64,000 nt of DNA. Source: Adiantum capillus-veneris. Its lineage: Eukaryota > Streptophyta > Polypodiopsida > Polypodiales > Pteridaceae. The notes beneath the pieces are model-generated. The model saw only the letters and a list, made by a program, of their open reading frames with translations. It made no database searches and had not been told where the DNA came from. The position numbers and the translations under genes were made by a program. Of this stretch, positions 11,363-22,157 are shown in pieces; position 1 is the stretch's first letter; each line of letters begins with the position of its first letter. Location of the stretch: NCBI GenBank assembly GCA_014529385.2, contig CM043952.1, positions 70,048,299-70,112,298 of the forward strand, given 5' to 3'.

Positions 11363-12271
11363 TGTTAGCAGCAAGCTAACACGGAAACCATTTTTCGGAG
11401 TTCTCTTTGTAAAAAACTTAATATTTTGATAAATCGAGAATATTGTAACTCCTAGTCTCTCGGATAAACTCTGTAATTAATGAGCCGGGGCTACAAGCTT
11501 TTAGATTGTATCAACCTATCATTACCCAGCTTTGGTAGAACTCCAGATTATTATTTTTGACCACCCAAAAACCTTAGCTAAGGTATAAAAGCCAATTTCT
11601 GTAAGTTTTATAGAAGTTTTCAAAAATAGAAACACAACATGAGCTAACGACGCTCACTCCTCTCCTTCTCACAATTCCTACTCCCTCCACGGTTGTCACA
11701 TTGCAGTCACGCTTGTTGCATTACAACCACAGGTAAGAGCTCTATGCATTGACGTAAGCAGTTCATAGTATTTCGTAGATTTTGGCATCGCCTAATTTCA
11801 TCATAACTAGGAATTTACACTTTCAAATCAAAAACTAAGCATAGGTGGGGTAATGGGAGATCATTGCTAAGCATTTAGATGCATTCTGGGTTGAAAATGA
11901 CTAGGTCAAAAATCCACTGATGTTAATAATAGCAATTTTGTAACTTGACCTAAAGTGGAGTTTGAGACTATAAGAATGTGTGCTTAGGTGTTATAAACTT
12001 TTCCTAGAAGTTTCATTACGTTTGGATGTCATTTGATGTTGTAACGGATGTGATTTGTTTGTCGATGAGCGATTAGCTTTTAGTGATTTCAGTCACTTGA
12101 GTGTAGCTTGAGTTAGATGCGAGTTGTTCGTTGGTTTTCAAGAGATTGAAAACCTCTTGTAGCCTCTATGTACTAGTCGAGTCAGCTTCATCCCATGGAT
12201 TGACAAATTAATCGTGGTTTTCACTAATACTGCAATAAGATAGGATGGTGAGGTTAGACATGAGTCCCACA
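11363..12271 (+). repeat. Element C 5' LTR (909 bp, TG...CA)
   Basis: It starts with TGTTAGCAGCAAGCTAACA, which can fold into a hairpin (TGTTAGC / GCTAACA, loop AGCAA), and ends ...GTCCCACA two bases before the primer binding site. A TATA box (TATAAAA, 11584-11590) lies within AAGGTATAAAAGCC. A donor-like AG|GTAAGA lies at 11731-11736. The 35 bases of the 3' LTR visible at 63966-64000 match with one substitution and one single-base indel. Confidence 0.85.
11584..11590 (+). promoter_or_regulatory. TATA box in element C 5' LTR
   Basis: TATAAAA in the context AGCTAAGGTATAAAAGCC is the best core-promoter match in this LTR. It lies 221 bases from the LTR start, which would give a U3 of about 250 bases. 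Confidence 0.6.
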
Positions 12272-12273
12272 TT

Positions 12274-12291
12274 TGGCACCGCTATCGCGGA
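12274..12291 (+). promoter_or_regulatory. Element C primer binding site
   Basis: TGGCACCGCTATCGCGGA lies two bases after the LTR end. It resembles the TGGCGCCGTTGCCGGGG-type sites of plant Athila/Tat elements, to which a cellular tRNA 3' end anneals to start minus-strand DNA synthesis. I cannot name the tRNA by eye. Confidence 0.7.
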
Positions 12292-12950
12292 TCGAAGAGA
12301 CCTAAACTAAGGAAAAACACGAGCATCTTGTGAAGTTATCCTTTAACTTCCTCTAGGTTCACCTAGAGTTCAAAACTTTCTTTAAGAAACCGCATAGCTT
12401 AAGATTGTCGTCTTTTGCTATGTAGAGGTAGCTTGGAAGTAATTGTACTTGATGAGTGCCTTTAGGATTGTAGGATTATAGAAATAGATTGGGATTTTGA
12501 GAATGTTTGGTAGACGAGCCAAGTCTTAAGATCAGTGCTCAGAAAAAAACGAGTGTTTGTGACACTTTCCACAACCCCATTGCATGAGAATCTAGGAGTA
12601 GGGTAAGTAGGATCCGAGGTGGATTTCAGAACATTGCTCACTCTGAAAGAATCAAGTGTGAGTTGTTATTGGAAGTTGAAAAATTTCAGGTCTACGGCTA
12701 GAAACAGCTCAAAAAGACTCGAAACCACTCAATCCAACTGGAGAGTAAGCTTAAAAGTTGTTTGAACCAGTTGATAAACTCAAAGACACTTCGAGGTAAA
12801 AATTTCAAGAGTTGGTCAAAACTCAGATTATTTACTTTTTCTTGACATTTTAGGCCAAATTAAGTCTTTTCTTGATTCATAAGCTTAAAATAGCTCATGT
12901 AAAGACTCTCTTTGAAAAAATTGCAAAAAAATGTTCATTTCAAACATGAA

Positions 12951-13836
12951 GTTAATAATCATGATTATTAACTTTCTACTCTAAATTGACCAAGGCTCAT
13001 ACCATTGACTCATTGCATGTGTACAAACAACTGTTGTAAACGCCCAAGAGATTTGGATCACCAAACTGGTAAAAAACTGGGTAAAAACTAAAGTTTGTAC
13101 TGACTTTTTGAATCTTGAGTGTAAATTGGGAAAAAATTTGTCCAAACTTGTTGAAAATTGATTCATAGGTTTATATTGATGTGATAAACATCTGTACATG
13201 CTCAGTAAACAAAAAGATGCAAAAACTTGTCAATTGTAAATAATCGTGATTATTTATATCTGTCCCATTTTTCAAGTTTTTTGACCAAGTCAGCATACCA
13301 CTATTTTTACCATGTTATAATAAGCCCACAAACCAAATTTGGTAAGATTTGGATCACTGGATTGAATATTGTGACCAAACTTGCAAAAGTTAGTCTGCTA
13401 ACAGATAATTGATAACCATTTGACAAAAAATTGTCCAAACTTGATGAAACTTGGCTAGTGATCTTAACTTGAGGTGCTTAACAGATCAGTGTCAAAGTTG
13501 AGACAAAAAGTTGCAAAAATATAGCTAGAGTAACTTTAATCACGATTATTTACATATGCTTCAAAACTTGAGAATTTTGCACATTTGAGTATACCACAAG
13601 GTCAAGCATATCAAGTAGAACTCACAAATCAATTTTGGTAAAATTTGGATTCCAAAAGTAAGACCTAAGCCAGATTCTCAAAATCAGAGTCTGTGGACAC
13701 AAAACAATTGATAAACTTGATCAGATTTTGTCCAAACTTGTTGAAACTTGTCCAGGGACTTTCACAAGTTGTTTACTTGCCAAACCAATCCAAAAAGTGT
13801 AAAAATTTGACAAAATTAAATAATCATGATTATTTA
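12951..13836. repeat. Element C leader: about 290-bp tandem repeats with palindromic core
   Basis: Four palindromes with core TAATC-NN-GATTA are centred at 12961, 13246, 13542 and 13826, at spacings of 285, 296 and 284. The first is a perfect 22-bp palindrome (12951-12972) and the fourth a perfect 20-bp one (13817-13836). The others differ at the two centre bases or in one arm. The sequence between them is also related: GTCCAAACTTG followed by a GAAACTTG-like motif, and GGTAAGATTTGGAT or GGTAAAATTTGGAT. So these are diverged tandem repeats, not chance palindromes. The same unit is found at 59535-60137. Confidence 0.8.
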
Positions 13837-14208
13837 CTGTTGCTATCCAGAGACATCAGTTTTCACTTTTGAACTTAGAGAGTGTTTGACCAACCTAATA
13901 TAAAGCCACTAGGCAATTTTGGGTTCAATCGGATCAAAATTGGTATATGTTCACTCAGTTTCCAGGTTGCAGATTAAACCCTTGAATTTTTGCTAAAGTC
14001 GAATTTGAAAGTCAAATTTTGACTCCCATCGCTCGATTTGAAGTGATACTCAGAGACCAATCATGAGAGTTAGCAAAAACTCTACTATCTTTATAGAAGA
14101 ATAGCTAACTTGATCAAATTTGTACATGAATCAGGTTGCAGACGAGAAATCAGTGGCTTGACAGAACGTTGCAATCAAATCAAGTGGAAATTGACGACAA
14201 GTCAATCC

Positions 14209-14218
14209 AAAGGTGAGT
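14209..14218 (+). promoter_or_regulatory. Candidate 5' splice site upstream of gag in element C
   Basis: AAAG|GTGAGT matches the plant donor consensus (intron would begin at 14213). It lies 23 bases before the first gag ATG, the same arrangement as the major splice donor of retroviruses. The matching acceptor candidate is at 60320. A second donor-like site lies in the LTR at 11733. Confidence 0.5.
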
Positions 14219-14235
14219 ACTCTTCATAAATCTAT

Positions 14236-16593
14236 ATGAACCTTAGATCTGGTTGGGTACTAGGAAACCAGGGCATACTTGGAGAAACCTCCAGTAGAGT
14301 ATCCACCGAAGAAAGCGTGAATCAAGGCAATTCCTTACGCACAATTCTTGAAGAAGTCTCAGACACTTTTTCAGATTCAACATCCGAAATGTCTTCTTAT
14401 TCGATCACTCGAAAATCGGAACGACAATGCGCTATAAGCATATACTCTCTTTTTACAAGACTATCCGTCATGGAGCCCAGGTTTACTTGGACCCTAATGA
14501 GGAGTATGCTATTCGCATTGATGACCATGGTATTGAGTTTGAAGAAGAGATTAGGGCAAACAAACAAGGAAAAATGTACATGGACAAAAACGGAACTCAG
14601 TATGTACAAGTTGAAAACCCTGATGTGGTAGAAAAATGGGGGTTAGAAGTAAACACCATAATCCCACATATGTCAGCAAAAGAGGGACCACCAACTTTCG
14701 AATTTGAGGGATACGATCAAGTAGAATTGAAGCCTTTGAAACGGCTTAGTACGGATAATCCTAGGATCGGAGTCTATTGCTGGGAAGATAGAAACATCAA
14801 AGATCTTTTATGGACTTTGCATGTCAAACCAGGACAACTAACGGCCATGATGATCATCTATATCTTCAAGATCAAAGATAAGGGATCAGCGTACCTACCA
14901 ACCTACCTGTTTAGGGATTGTTATAACAACAACTTTGTTATGATGACTCCTGAGGAGGTAGAACAAACCAAATACCAAGGGTATTCCATACGGGATTGGA
15001 TATTGGGACAAGGACCAGAAACTATTCCAAGAGATGAACACCGTGAGAGATCACTGTGAGAGTAATGTAAAGAAACCAGAAACCACCTCATCACCTAGAA
15101 AACCGGGTGACACTAAGGCCGGTCCAAGGCTACATGAGTCACTATTTCCAATAGACTAGTTTGAAGGACTCGGAACAGAACCAAGTGCCAGGAGACCGGG
15201 AGTTAAACCAAATAGACGTGTCAGACCAGCTGATTTTGAGAAATGGGTCAGAAAAGACATTGGATTAGGGGATCCCTACGACCACTTAGCAAGCTTTAAG
15301 CAAGTGCTAAGAGCAGAATGTATATTCGATTTTCATTATCAATTCGAGGAGTTTGGAATGACATTATAAGGAAAAGCATTAACATGGTTCCAAAACATTA
15401 CACCAAGGTCAATCATGGACTTGAACACATTAGCTCAAGAATTTGTAGCTATATGTTCCAAAACGGGGATCAAACATAATACGATAGCTCAAATCTACAG
15501 CTTTAAACAGAAACATGGTGAGTCTGTTAGGGATTGTGCAACTCAACAATACATTTCCAGATGCATAGGGCTAGAGATACCTACAGAAGAACGACTTATA
15601 TCTTTGTTTTTAGAGGGATTGCTAAACAAAGAACTTTATGCTATACTCTATAGTAAAAAGCATGCAACCCTAGAAGAGTGTGTGTCAGATGCTATTGACT
15701 TAAGAGACAATTGTGATATTTTTAACGAAAAAGATGTCCCTAAAGATAACCAAAGCAAGAAAATAGCATCTACTAAGCGAGCACGAGTGGGAACGACTGT
15801 TGCAGCACCACTCTCAGTCATATAAGATACGCTTAAAAGAATGAATGACATGATGAACAACATGCAAAAAGCTCCTATGAGGGGACCAGGACAATGGATA
15901 CCTCAACAGGGACAACCAATTAGGCCACAAAAATGGTGTGTAATTGAGAGTAAATGGACCAACCATGAGACCCACAAGTGCTACTTCAGACCAAATTATG
16001 ATGGGAATGTTCAGTACGTGCCCATGCGGCCACAAGGACAACCCGTGTCCAGATATCAGCCTAATATGGCCCAAGCTCAAAGACCACCAATGGGTATGGA
16101 AAGACCTCAACCTGTATTGGGACAACAACCTCCGTAACCAGGACATAATGCAGTTCCTGTAAAGTACATGCACTCTGAAGGAGTCATAGATGAACAAGCA
16201 TTAGTGCATGTTACACCCTATGCTGAGCCTAGTCCATCTACAGTAATGGTAGAAGGACATTGGTATAATTCACATCGACCACCAATGGAATAAATTGTGA
16301 CTTATGCTCCACCAAAGCTCGCACCAATGTATTATGTAGCTAATCAAGGTGTCAGACCTCCCATGGTAAGACCCATGATTAAGCCAAGAACAGGAAACTG
16401 TCATAACTGTGGTGCTAATGATCATTGGAAAAATGAATGTCCAGAGCCTGACAAAGACCTCAAACTAGTTGAAGCCTATTGCGTACAATGTTGCAAAAAG
16501 GGAGGACACTTTTCGGAAGATTTTCCTAGAAATTCTTTGAACAAAGGTAAAACAGTAGTAAATGTAGTCCAAGTGATACCTAGTAGCTCGTAA
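14236..16593 (+). pseudogene. gag: Element C gag with extra N-terminal domain (broken)
   Basis: The first ATG after the leader is at 14236. The N-terminal part moves into another frame at about 14427 and is then open to 15059 (for example VYLDPNEEYAIRIDDHGIEF). Its function is unknown to me. The gag core follows, with DIGLGDPYDHLASFKQVLRAE (first part only, about 15260-15320), an in-frame TAA at about 15367 and GKALTWFQNITPRS, the usual retrotransposon gag pattern. The frame 15415-15825 carries the rest (LFLEGLLNKELYAILYSKKH). A Q/P/M-rich linker follows, then a zinc knuckle CHNCGANDHWKNEC at 16399-16440 and a second, degenerate one (YCVQCCKKGGHFSEDF). It would form the particle shell and bind RNA. 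Confidence 0.8.
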
Positions 16594-18876
16594 GAGAGTG
16601 AACCAATTGTTCCAATCAAGGTAATCACTAGAGCCCAATCCAAGAAAAAGAAACACAACTCCTTTGATGATTCTGAAAATACAAAAGTTTCCTCTCAAAG
16701 AATCAAAAGGAGCAGAAGCAAAAGATATGAGATGAGAAAACAAAAACAACGTGTTGAAATCGAGGAGAAAGCAAAAAACTATTCCAGGAAAAGTTGAAAG
16801 AAACTGGAAGCGAAATCAAAGAAACAACCATGAAATCTAGAGGATCCATTCTGGTTGATAAAATTTTTGAGCCTATAAATGCAGCCTTGGAAGCCTACCA
16901 AGCATGGAAAAACATGGAAAACAAATAGAAAAACTACCCTTCTCTAGACATGGAAGCAGCTAAGCTAGAAGCTTATCAAAATTTGGTAAGAATCACGCAA
17001 GAAATGCTGGAAAAACAAAAACCCAAGCTTGAAAGTATTGCAAAACCTGAAGAGCTTGTGGTAAGAGACACTAAAGAAAAATCCGATGTGGTGACAGAAC
17101 GCCACCTTGAAACAAAAGAACCAGAGCTTATAGTGCCGAACAGCAAAGATGCATTAGACAGAATTCCATTTGTAGAGGAAGACTGGCCAGGACACTTATG
17201 GGAAAAAGTGAGAGAGATCAATGATGGGAGACTAACTCTAAAGTCGGCTCCTATAGAGGAAGTCTGGTTGGATAACCTACCTTTGATGTAAACATGGATG
17301 TACAATCCTTGTATGGGGATTACGGATCTAAAGCTTCAGGAATGTCAAAACCATTGACCTTGAAAACATTGCCCTCTTACTTGGGACGTAACGAAGATCA
17401 TGAATCCATAGTGTGTAAAACCACTCAAGTAAAAAGAGCTAAACAGACCCTAGAAGTAGACAACATTCATTCAATCATGTCTACACCCATCCAATTTACT
17501 CTTACCTTGAGAGAACTATTAAAACTTAGACCATACTTATGGAATGATCTACGGAAAACCCTAGAGAATGTGGGGATAACGGGGTTAATCTCAAAAAATT
17601 TGGGAAATTTGAAAATGGACAACAAAGAGATTCAATCTGTTCCCATGAACAAATTCGGAGAATATTACGAAGGAGAGGAAGGAAACACCACCCTCCCAGT
17701 GAAATATAATGACATTGAAACCATGGAAATACTGGATAGTGGAGCTGGCATAGCCATAGCCATTAAAGCAGTATGGGAATCCTGAGGTCAACCAGCCATT
17801 AGACAAACTCGAATGAAATTGCAATTGGCTGACGAACACATTGAGAGACCATTAGGGCTGCTTGAAAAAGTGATAGTCAGTTCGTGTGGACTTGAATATC
17901 AACACACTTTTGCCATAGTAGACTTTGGGGAAAAATCCAACTATGAAATCATATTGGGAAGACCTTTCATGCGACAAGTACAACTTATTCAGGATTGGAG
18001 AAACAATTATCTGTACTTGAAGCAAGTGGGATCTATAACAAGAGTAAATCTAAAAGATCACACTTATAGAGATGTTTTGGAAACACCCATACAAGAGTTT
18101 GATTCAGTCTCTTCGGCTGAAACTAAACTTCCATCCTGGTTAAACAAAGACACTCCTATTTGGATGTGTGGAGCTTCCGAAAATGGAATTTAAGACGAGA
18201 AGAATTTATCCTAGAAAGGGATTACACAGATGAAGCCTATGTACATGAACCCTTTCTAGAGCATTTGTTTGACCCAATCAAGTGGACTCAAATTCTAGTG
18301 ACCATGGATGTATATGTAAATACGTCTATGCCTACTCAATTTTGCAATGAGGATGTCTACAACATAATTCCCATCCAAATGATTTCAATCCTCAACATTG
18401 AAGACAAAGATGAGGAACCCAAGGACTTAATGAAAGCTCAACAAGTCTTTTCAGACCTCTACTACGATGCAACTAATGAGTTAGATGAACACTCAGCTAC
18501 CTCAAAAGATTCGGGGTCAAAAAAAGAACATATGAGAGCTAAGCTACTATTAAAAGGAGGGGAGGAAAAGTTTTTTGACTTTTCAAACCAGAAATCAAGA
18601 AGACAGAAATGGTATAGACAAAAAAGAGACACCAAAAACATGAAAACACGACCTATGCCATTAGTCTCCAGTAGAACACAATTCCATATGCAAATAGATG
18701 CAAATGATTATGTCAAGGACAAAATCACTAGCAGATATCCTTCAAACAAAAATTCAAAAATGTCTCAAACATTGATAAAAACAAGGAAGGGTACTCAAGA
18801 AAACCCAAAGGATAAAAAACCACTCATGACCCGAGTCGAGCGGAAAAAGAAATATCAAGAGTTAAAAAAGCTCTGA
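16594..18876 (+). pseudogene. pro: Element C gag-pol linker and retropepsin (broken)
   Basis: Charged, K/E-rich linker frames (16620-17290) lead to the protease. The active site EILDSGAGIAI has its Asp codon at 17735-17737. After a TGA at 17783 the second half continues in the same frame (17813-18193) with YEIILGRPFMRQVQ, the usual LGRPF strand of retropepsins. Downstream, 18160-18876 is an acidic then strongly basic connector before RT (KKEHMRAKLLLKGGEEKFFD, then K-rich). The protease would cut the Gag-Pol polyprotein. The DSG triad itself is intact, unlike the second protease-like domain of this element at 57060-57380. Confidence 0.75.
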
Positions 18877-18932
18877 TTAAGGAGATAAACACGACCAAAA
18901 TTGAAACCACAGAAGAGGATGGTAAGTATGTA

Positions 18933-20518
18933 ATGAGTGTACCATCCCATTACAAAAATTATACTCTCCAAGATCGAAAAATCATAGTTGAACAACCTAT
19001 TAGGGAACTGCGGAAACAAGGCAAGTCTTACGAAGGGCCTGAAAACGCTAAAAAGATAGACTTGGCTGAACCAAGAGAAGAGCCTAGACCTACTTACATT
19101 GCGAATGACCTAATAGAAGAAGAAGAAGAGCTCTTGTTGAGATTATTAAAGGAATATCGAGATATCTTTGCTTGGTCTTACAGGGATCTCAAGGGTGTTG
19201 ATCCACAAATGTGTCAACATACCATACCCATGAGAGATTATGCGAAACCAAGTAGACAAAGGCCATACACGTATAACGAAACATTTTCAAGGAAAATAAA
19301 AGAAGAGATTGAAAAAATAAAGGAATCCAAATTTATTTACGAAATAGAACACATAGACTGGGTGTCTCCAATTGTTGTAGTACCCAAGAAGAATGAAAAA
19401 TTATGAGTGTGTGTTAATCTCCAAAAGGTGAATGCAGCTACTATTAGAGACAACTTTCCTCTTCCAATCACTAAGCATGTTTTAGAACGAGTTGCAAGAA
19501 AAGAAGCTTACAGTTTCTTAGACGGCTTTTCAGGATACAATCAACTTTTAATTAACTCAAAAGATCAACATAAAACTGCTTTTGCAACAGAATGGGGTAT
19601 GTTTGCCTATTGGGTTATGCCGTTTTGGTTAACTCATGCTCCAGCAACATTTCAAAGGTTGAAGAGCCATGCTTTCAAAGAGTATCTTAGGAAATTCTTA
19701 GAAGTATATATGGATGATCTATGCGTACATTCATCAATCCGGGCTGATCATTTTGAACACCTCAAAAAGGTATTTGAAAAAATGTAGACTTTAAAGGATT
19801 TGCTTAAATCCTGAAAAGTGCACATTCATGGGTAGACAAGGAAAAACTCTTGGACATATAGTGTCTAAAAATGACATAGCTACTGATATTGAGAAGATTC
19901 ATGTCATTGTTGATTTGCCTAGACCAACAATAGTCAAGGGGGTAGAATCCTTCATGGGGCACTGTGGATATTACAACGGTTCATCTACATGTATGCTATA
20001 ATTGCAAAACCCATGTATAGCTTGATTACACACTTTGAAAGGACCGAGGCATGTGAATAATCCTTCATGAAGCTTAAGCAATCTCTCACCTCAGCTCCAA
20101 TATTGAAAGCACCAGATTGGAATAAGGTATTCCACGTATGTGTATATGCTTCCAATTTTTCTATTGGTTGTATACTAGCTCAACCAGGAGACGGGAAAAT
20201 TGACTTTCCTATTTCTTATGCTAGCCAACAATTGAACATGGCAAAAAAGAATTACACCACCACCGAAAGGGAAGGATTAGGAATTATCTTGCCGTTAAAA
20301 AGTATAGACATTACCTATTAGCCAACAAGTTGGTTTTATTTGTAGACCACCAAGCTTTGTTGTATTTGGTCAACAAGCCATGCAACATAGGAAGAATAGT
20401 GAGATGGTTCATCATTCTTCTAGGATTTGATTTCCCTGTGGTTGTAAAAAAGGGCATACACATCAACGAGCAGATCATTTGTCAAGGATTGTTTCAGGAG
20501 AATCACCTAAAGGGGTAG
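18933..20518 (+). pseudogene. pol: Element C reverse transcriptase and RNase H (broken)
   Basis: RT begins with EYRDIFAWSYRDLKGVDPQM (about 19150-19210), PSRQRPYTYNETF and IDWVSPIVVVPKKN. A TGA stands at 19404-19406 where Arg is expected before VCVNLQKVNAATIRDNFPLP. The palm motif VYMDDLCVHS is intact, with the Asp pair at 19713-19718. The thumb (19788-20060) is broken by stops and frameshifts. RNase H follows (20067-20518): VYASNFSIGCILAQPGDGK, YTTTEREGLGI and VDHQALLYLVNKPC, with a frameshift near 20320. No second RNase H follows, which separates C from elements A and B. By family this enzyme copies the element RNA into DNA and removes the RNA strand. Confidence 0.82.
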
Positions 20519-20559
20519 ACGATGATCTACGAGATGCCTATTTATTCTTCGCGGAAATG

Positions 20560-21893
20560 ATACCTAGATGGTCAAAAAACATTGTGTCTTTAATGACAAT
20601 AGCTCAAGTGGATTCACAAATACCACTTCCTATCATGATCAAATTAATCGAGCAATTGGCTATGTATCAATTACTAGCTGGTAGGCTATACAAAAGAAAT
20701 CGAGACGGGATATTGCTCTTATGCATTAATCTTGAAGAAAAAGAATAGTACCTAAGTCAAGCACATGTTACCATAGTAGGACTTCACTTTGCGGAAGATC
20801 AAACTATACAACGAATCTTGAGACTTGGAGTATTTGGCCGACTATGAGGAGAGATGTTAGATCTTTTGTAAAGAAGTGTCCTCAATGTAAAAAAAAAAAA
20901 CCCATACCTCATATAACATTGTTTCAAATGTCACACGTTCCTAAGTGGAGTAACTATCTAGTTACTTACTTATCAAGCCAAACATTTACTGAGGATATGA
21001 ATTCCGTCAAAGAGCAATTGAAATTGAAGCAAGAGACTATGCTCTTATTGGTAACCAATTGTATCGAAGAGGTAAGTACCAACATTTGTGTCTTTGTGCA
21101 AATGAAGACAAGTATATTCCTATTATAGAACAAGTACATGCTCGATAAACTGGAGGTCACTTTTCTAGTGAGACCACCGCAAGAGCAATCTTGATGGAAG
21201 GCATATGGTGGTCAACACTTTTTGCAGATGCCAAATAATATGTTCCAAGGTGTGATGCTTGTCAATGAGCAAATGAAGACGAGTATATTCCGATTATAGA
21301 ACAAGTACATGCTCGATTAGCTGGAGGTCACTTTTCTAGTGAGACCACCGCAAGAGCAATCTTGATGGCAGGCATATGGTGGCCAACACTTTTTGCAGAT
21401 ACCAAAGAATATGTTCCAAGGTGTGATGCTTGTCAATGAGAAAAAATGCCAACACATGTAGATAGCATGTCCTTAAGACCAATAATGGGGGCTAGAGCTT
21501 TTGCAAAATGGGGTATAGATTTTTTTGGGGCAATATAGCCACCTGCTTATAGAACCCAAGCTCAATATATTATTCAGGCTACGGACTATATGACCAAGTG
21601 GGCCGAGGCTAAAGCAACTCAAAAGAATGATGCCAGAACCACTGTTGCATTCTTATATGAGTATGTATTCACAAGATATGGACTACCAATAGAAATTGTC
21701 AGTGAGGGAATTCATTTCCTCAATGAGGTAATTGAGTATTTGCTTAATGATTTTATGGTCATCCATAACAAATCAGCTCCCTATCACCCACAAGCAAATG
21801 GACAAAAAAAATTAGCTCGGTGCTGAATAAAGTGGTTAGTTCAAGAAGGACAGACTGGAAAATGAATCTCCATGCTACTCTATGGGCTTATTG
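20560..21893 (+). pseudogene. int: Element C integrase, N-terminal two thirds (interrupted by element D)
   Basis: Two HHCC-like zinc modules occur in series. The first is at about 20764-20888 (HVTIVGLHF, then CPQC, with a frameshift between). The second is at about 21148-21265 (HAR, GGHF, then CDAC) and is itself tandemly duplicated (21098-21439). The catalytic core follows: KWGIDFFG (first Asp, about 21515), YMTKWAEAKATQKNDA, GLPIEIVSEGIHFLNE (the usual second Asp is Glu here) and APYHPQANGQ, after which the frame is lost. The reading ends in TLWAY plus a stop at 21893, and then the LTR of element D starts. The C-terminal third continues at 56338. Integrase would insert the DNA copy. Confidence 0.82.
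21098..21439 (+). repeat. 171-bp in-frame tandem duplication in element C integrase
   Basis: Two head-to-tail copies (21098-21268, 21269-21439) begin at GCAAATGAAGAC and end at CTTGTCAATGAG. The offset is exactly 171 bases, 57 codons, so the frame is kept. The unit covers the HHCC zinc module. The two copies differ at only a handful of positions (for example TAA against TTA in the HAR-TGG stretch), so the duplication is much younger than the element family. Confidence 0.9.
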
Positions 21894-21898
21894 AGTTT

Positions 21899-22157
21899 TG
21901 TAACATTAAATGGCCTAAATACTTGTTTGTAGCGGAAATTAGCATGAACATAGTGGGCATTTCATTAGAATAGATTCCTAATGAGAATTACAAGAGTGCT
22001 TGGGTGGAGAGAGCAACAAAAATCATAACACCTAGTTAGATAGCATGAACAATACTTTCAAAAGAGAGAGAAATTAAGCTATTGACAACAGTTGAGGACC
22101 GGATCTACATGGAGCCGGTCCGCCCTCCAAAAGGCTTTGTACTATGGTTTCTCCCAT
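21899..22157 (-). repeat. Fragment of element D 3' LTR
   Basis: The 259 bases starting TGTAACATTAAATGGCC match the start of D's other LTR (39107-39366) almost base for base, including GTTGAGGACCGGAT-type sequence and TTTCTCCCAT at the break. Element B begins directly after CCCAT. The rest of this LTR is not found in the window. Confidence 0.88.

Larger units (their letters stand above)
12292..14235 (+). other. Element C long untranslated leader
   Basis: There are 1.9 kb between the primer binding site and the first gag codon without a convincing ORF. The second half consists of AT-rich tandem repeats with palindromic cores (listed separately) and many degenerate copies of CAAACTTGTTGAAACTTG. 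The leader ends in a consensus splice donor 23 bases before the ATG. Confidence 0.75.
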
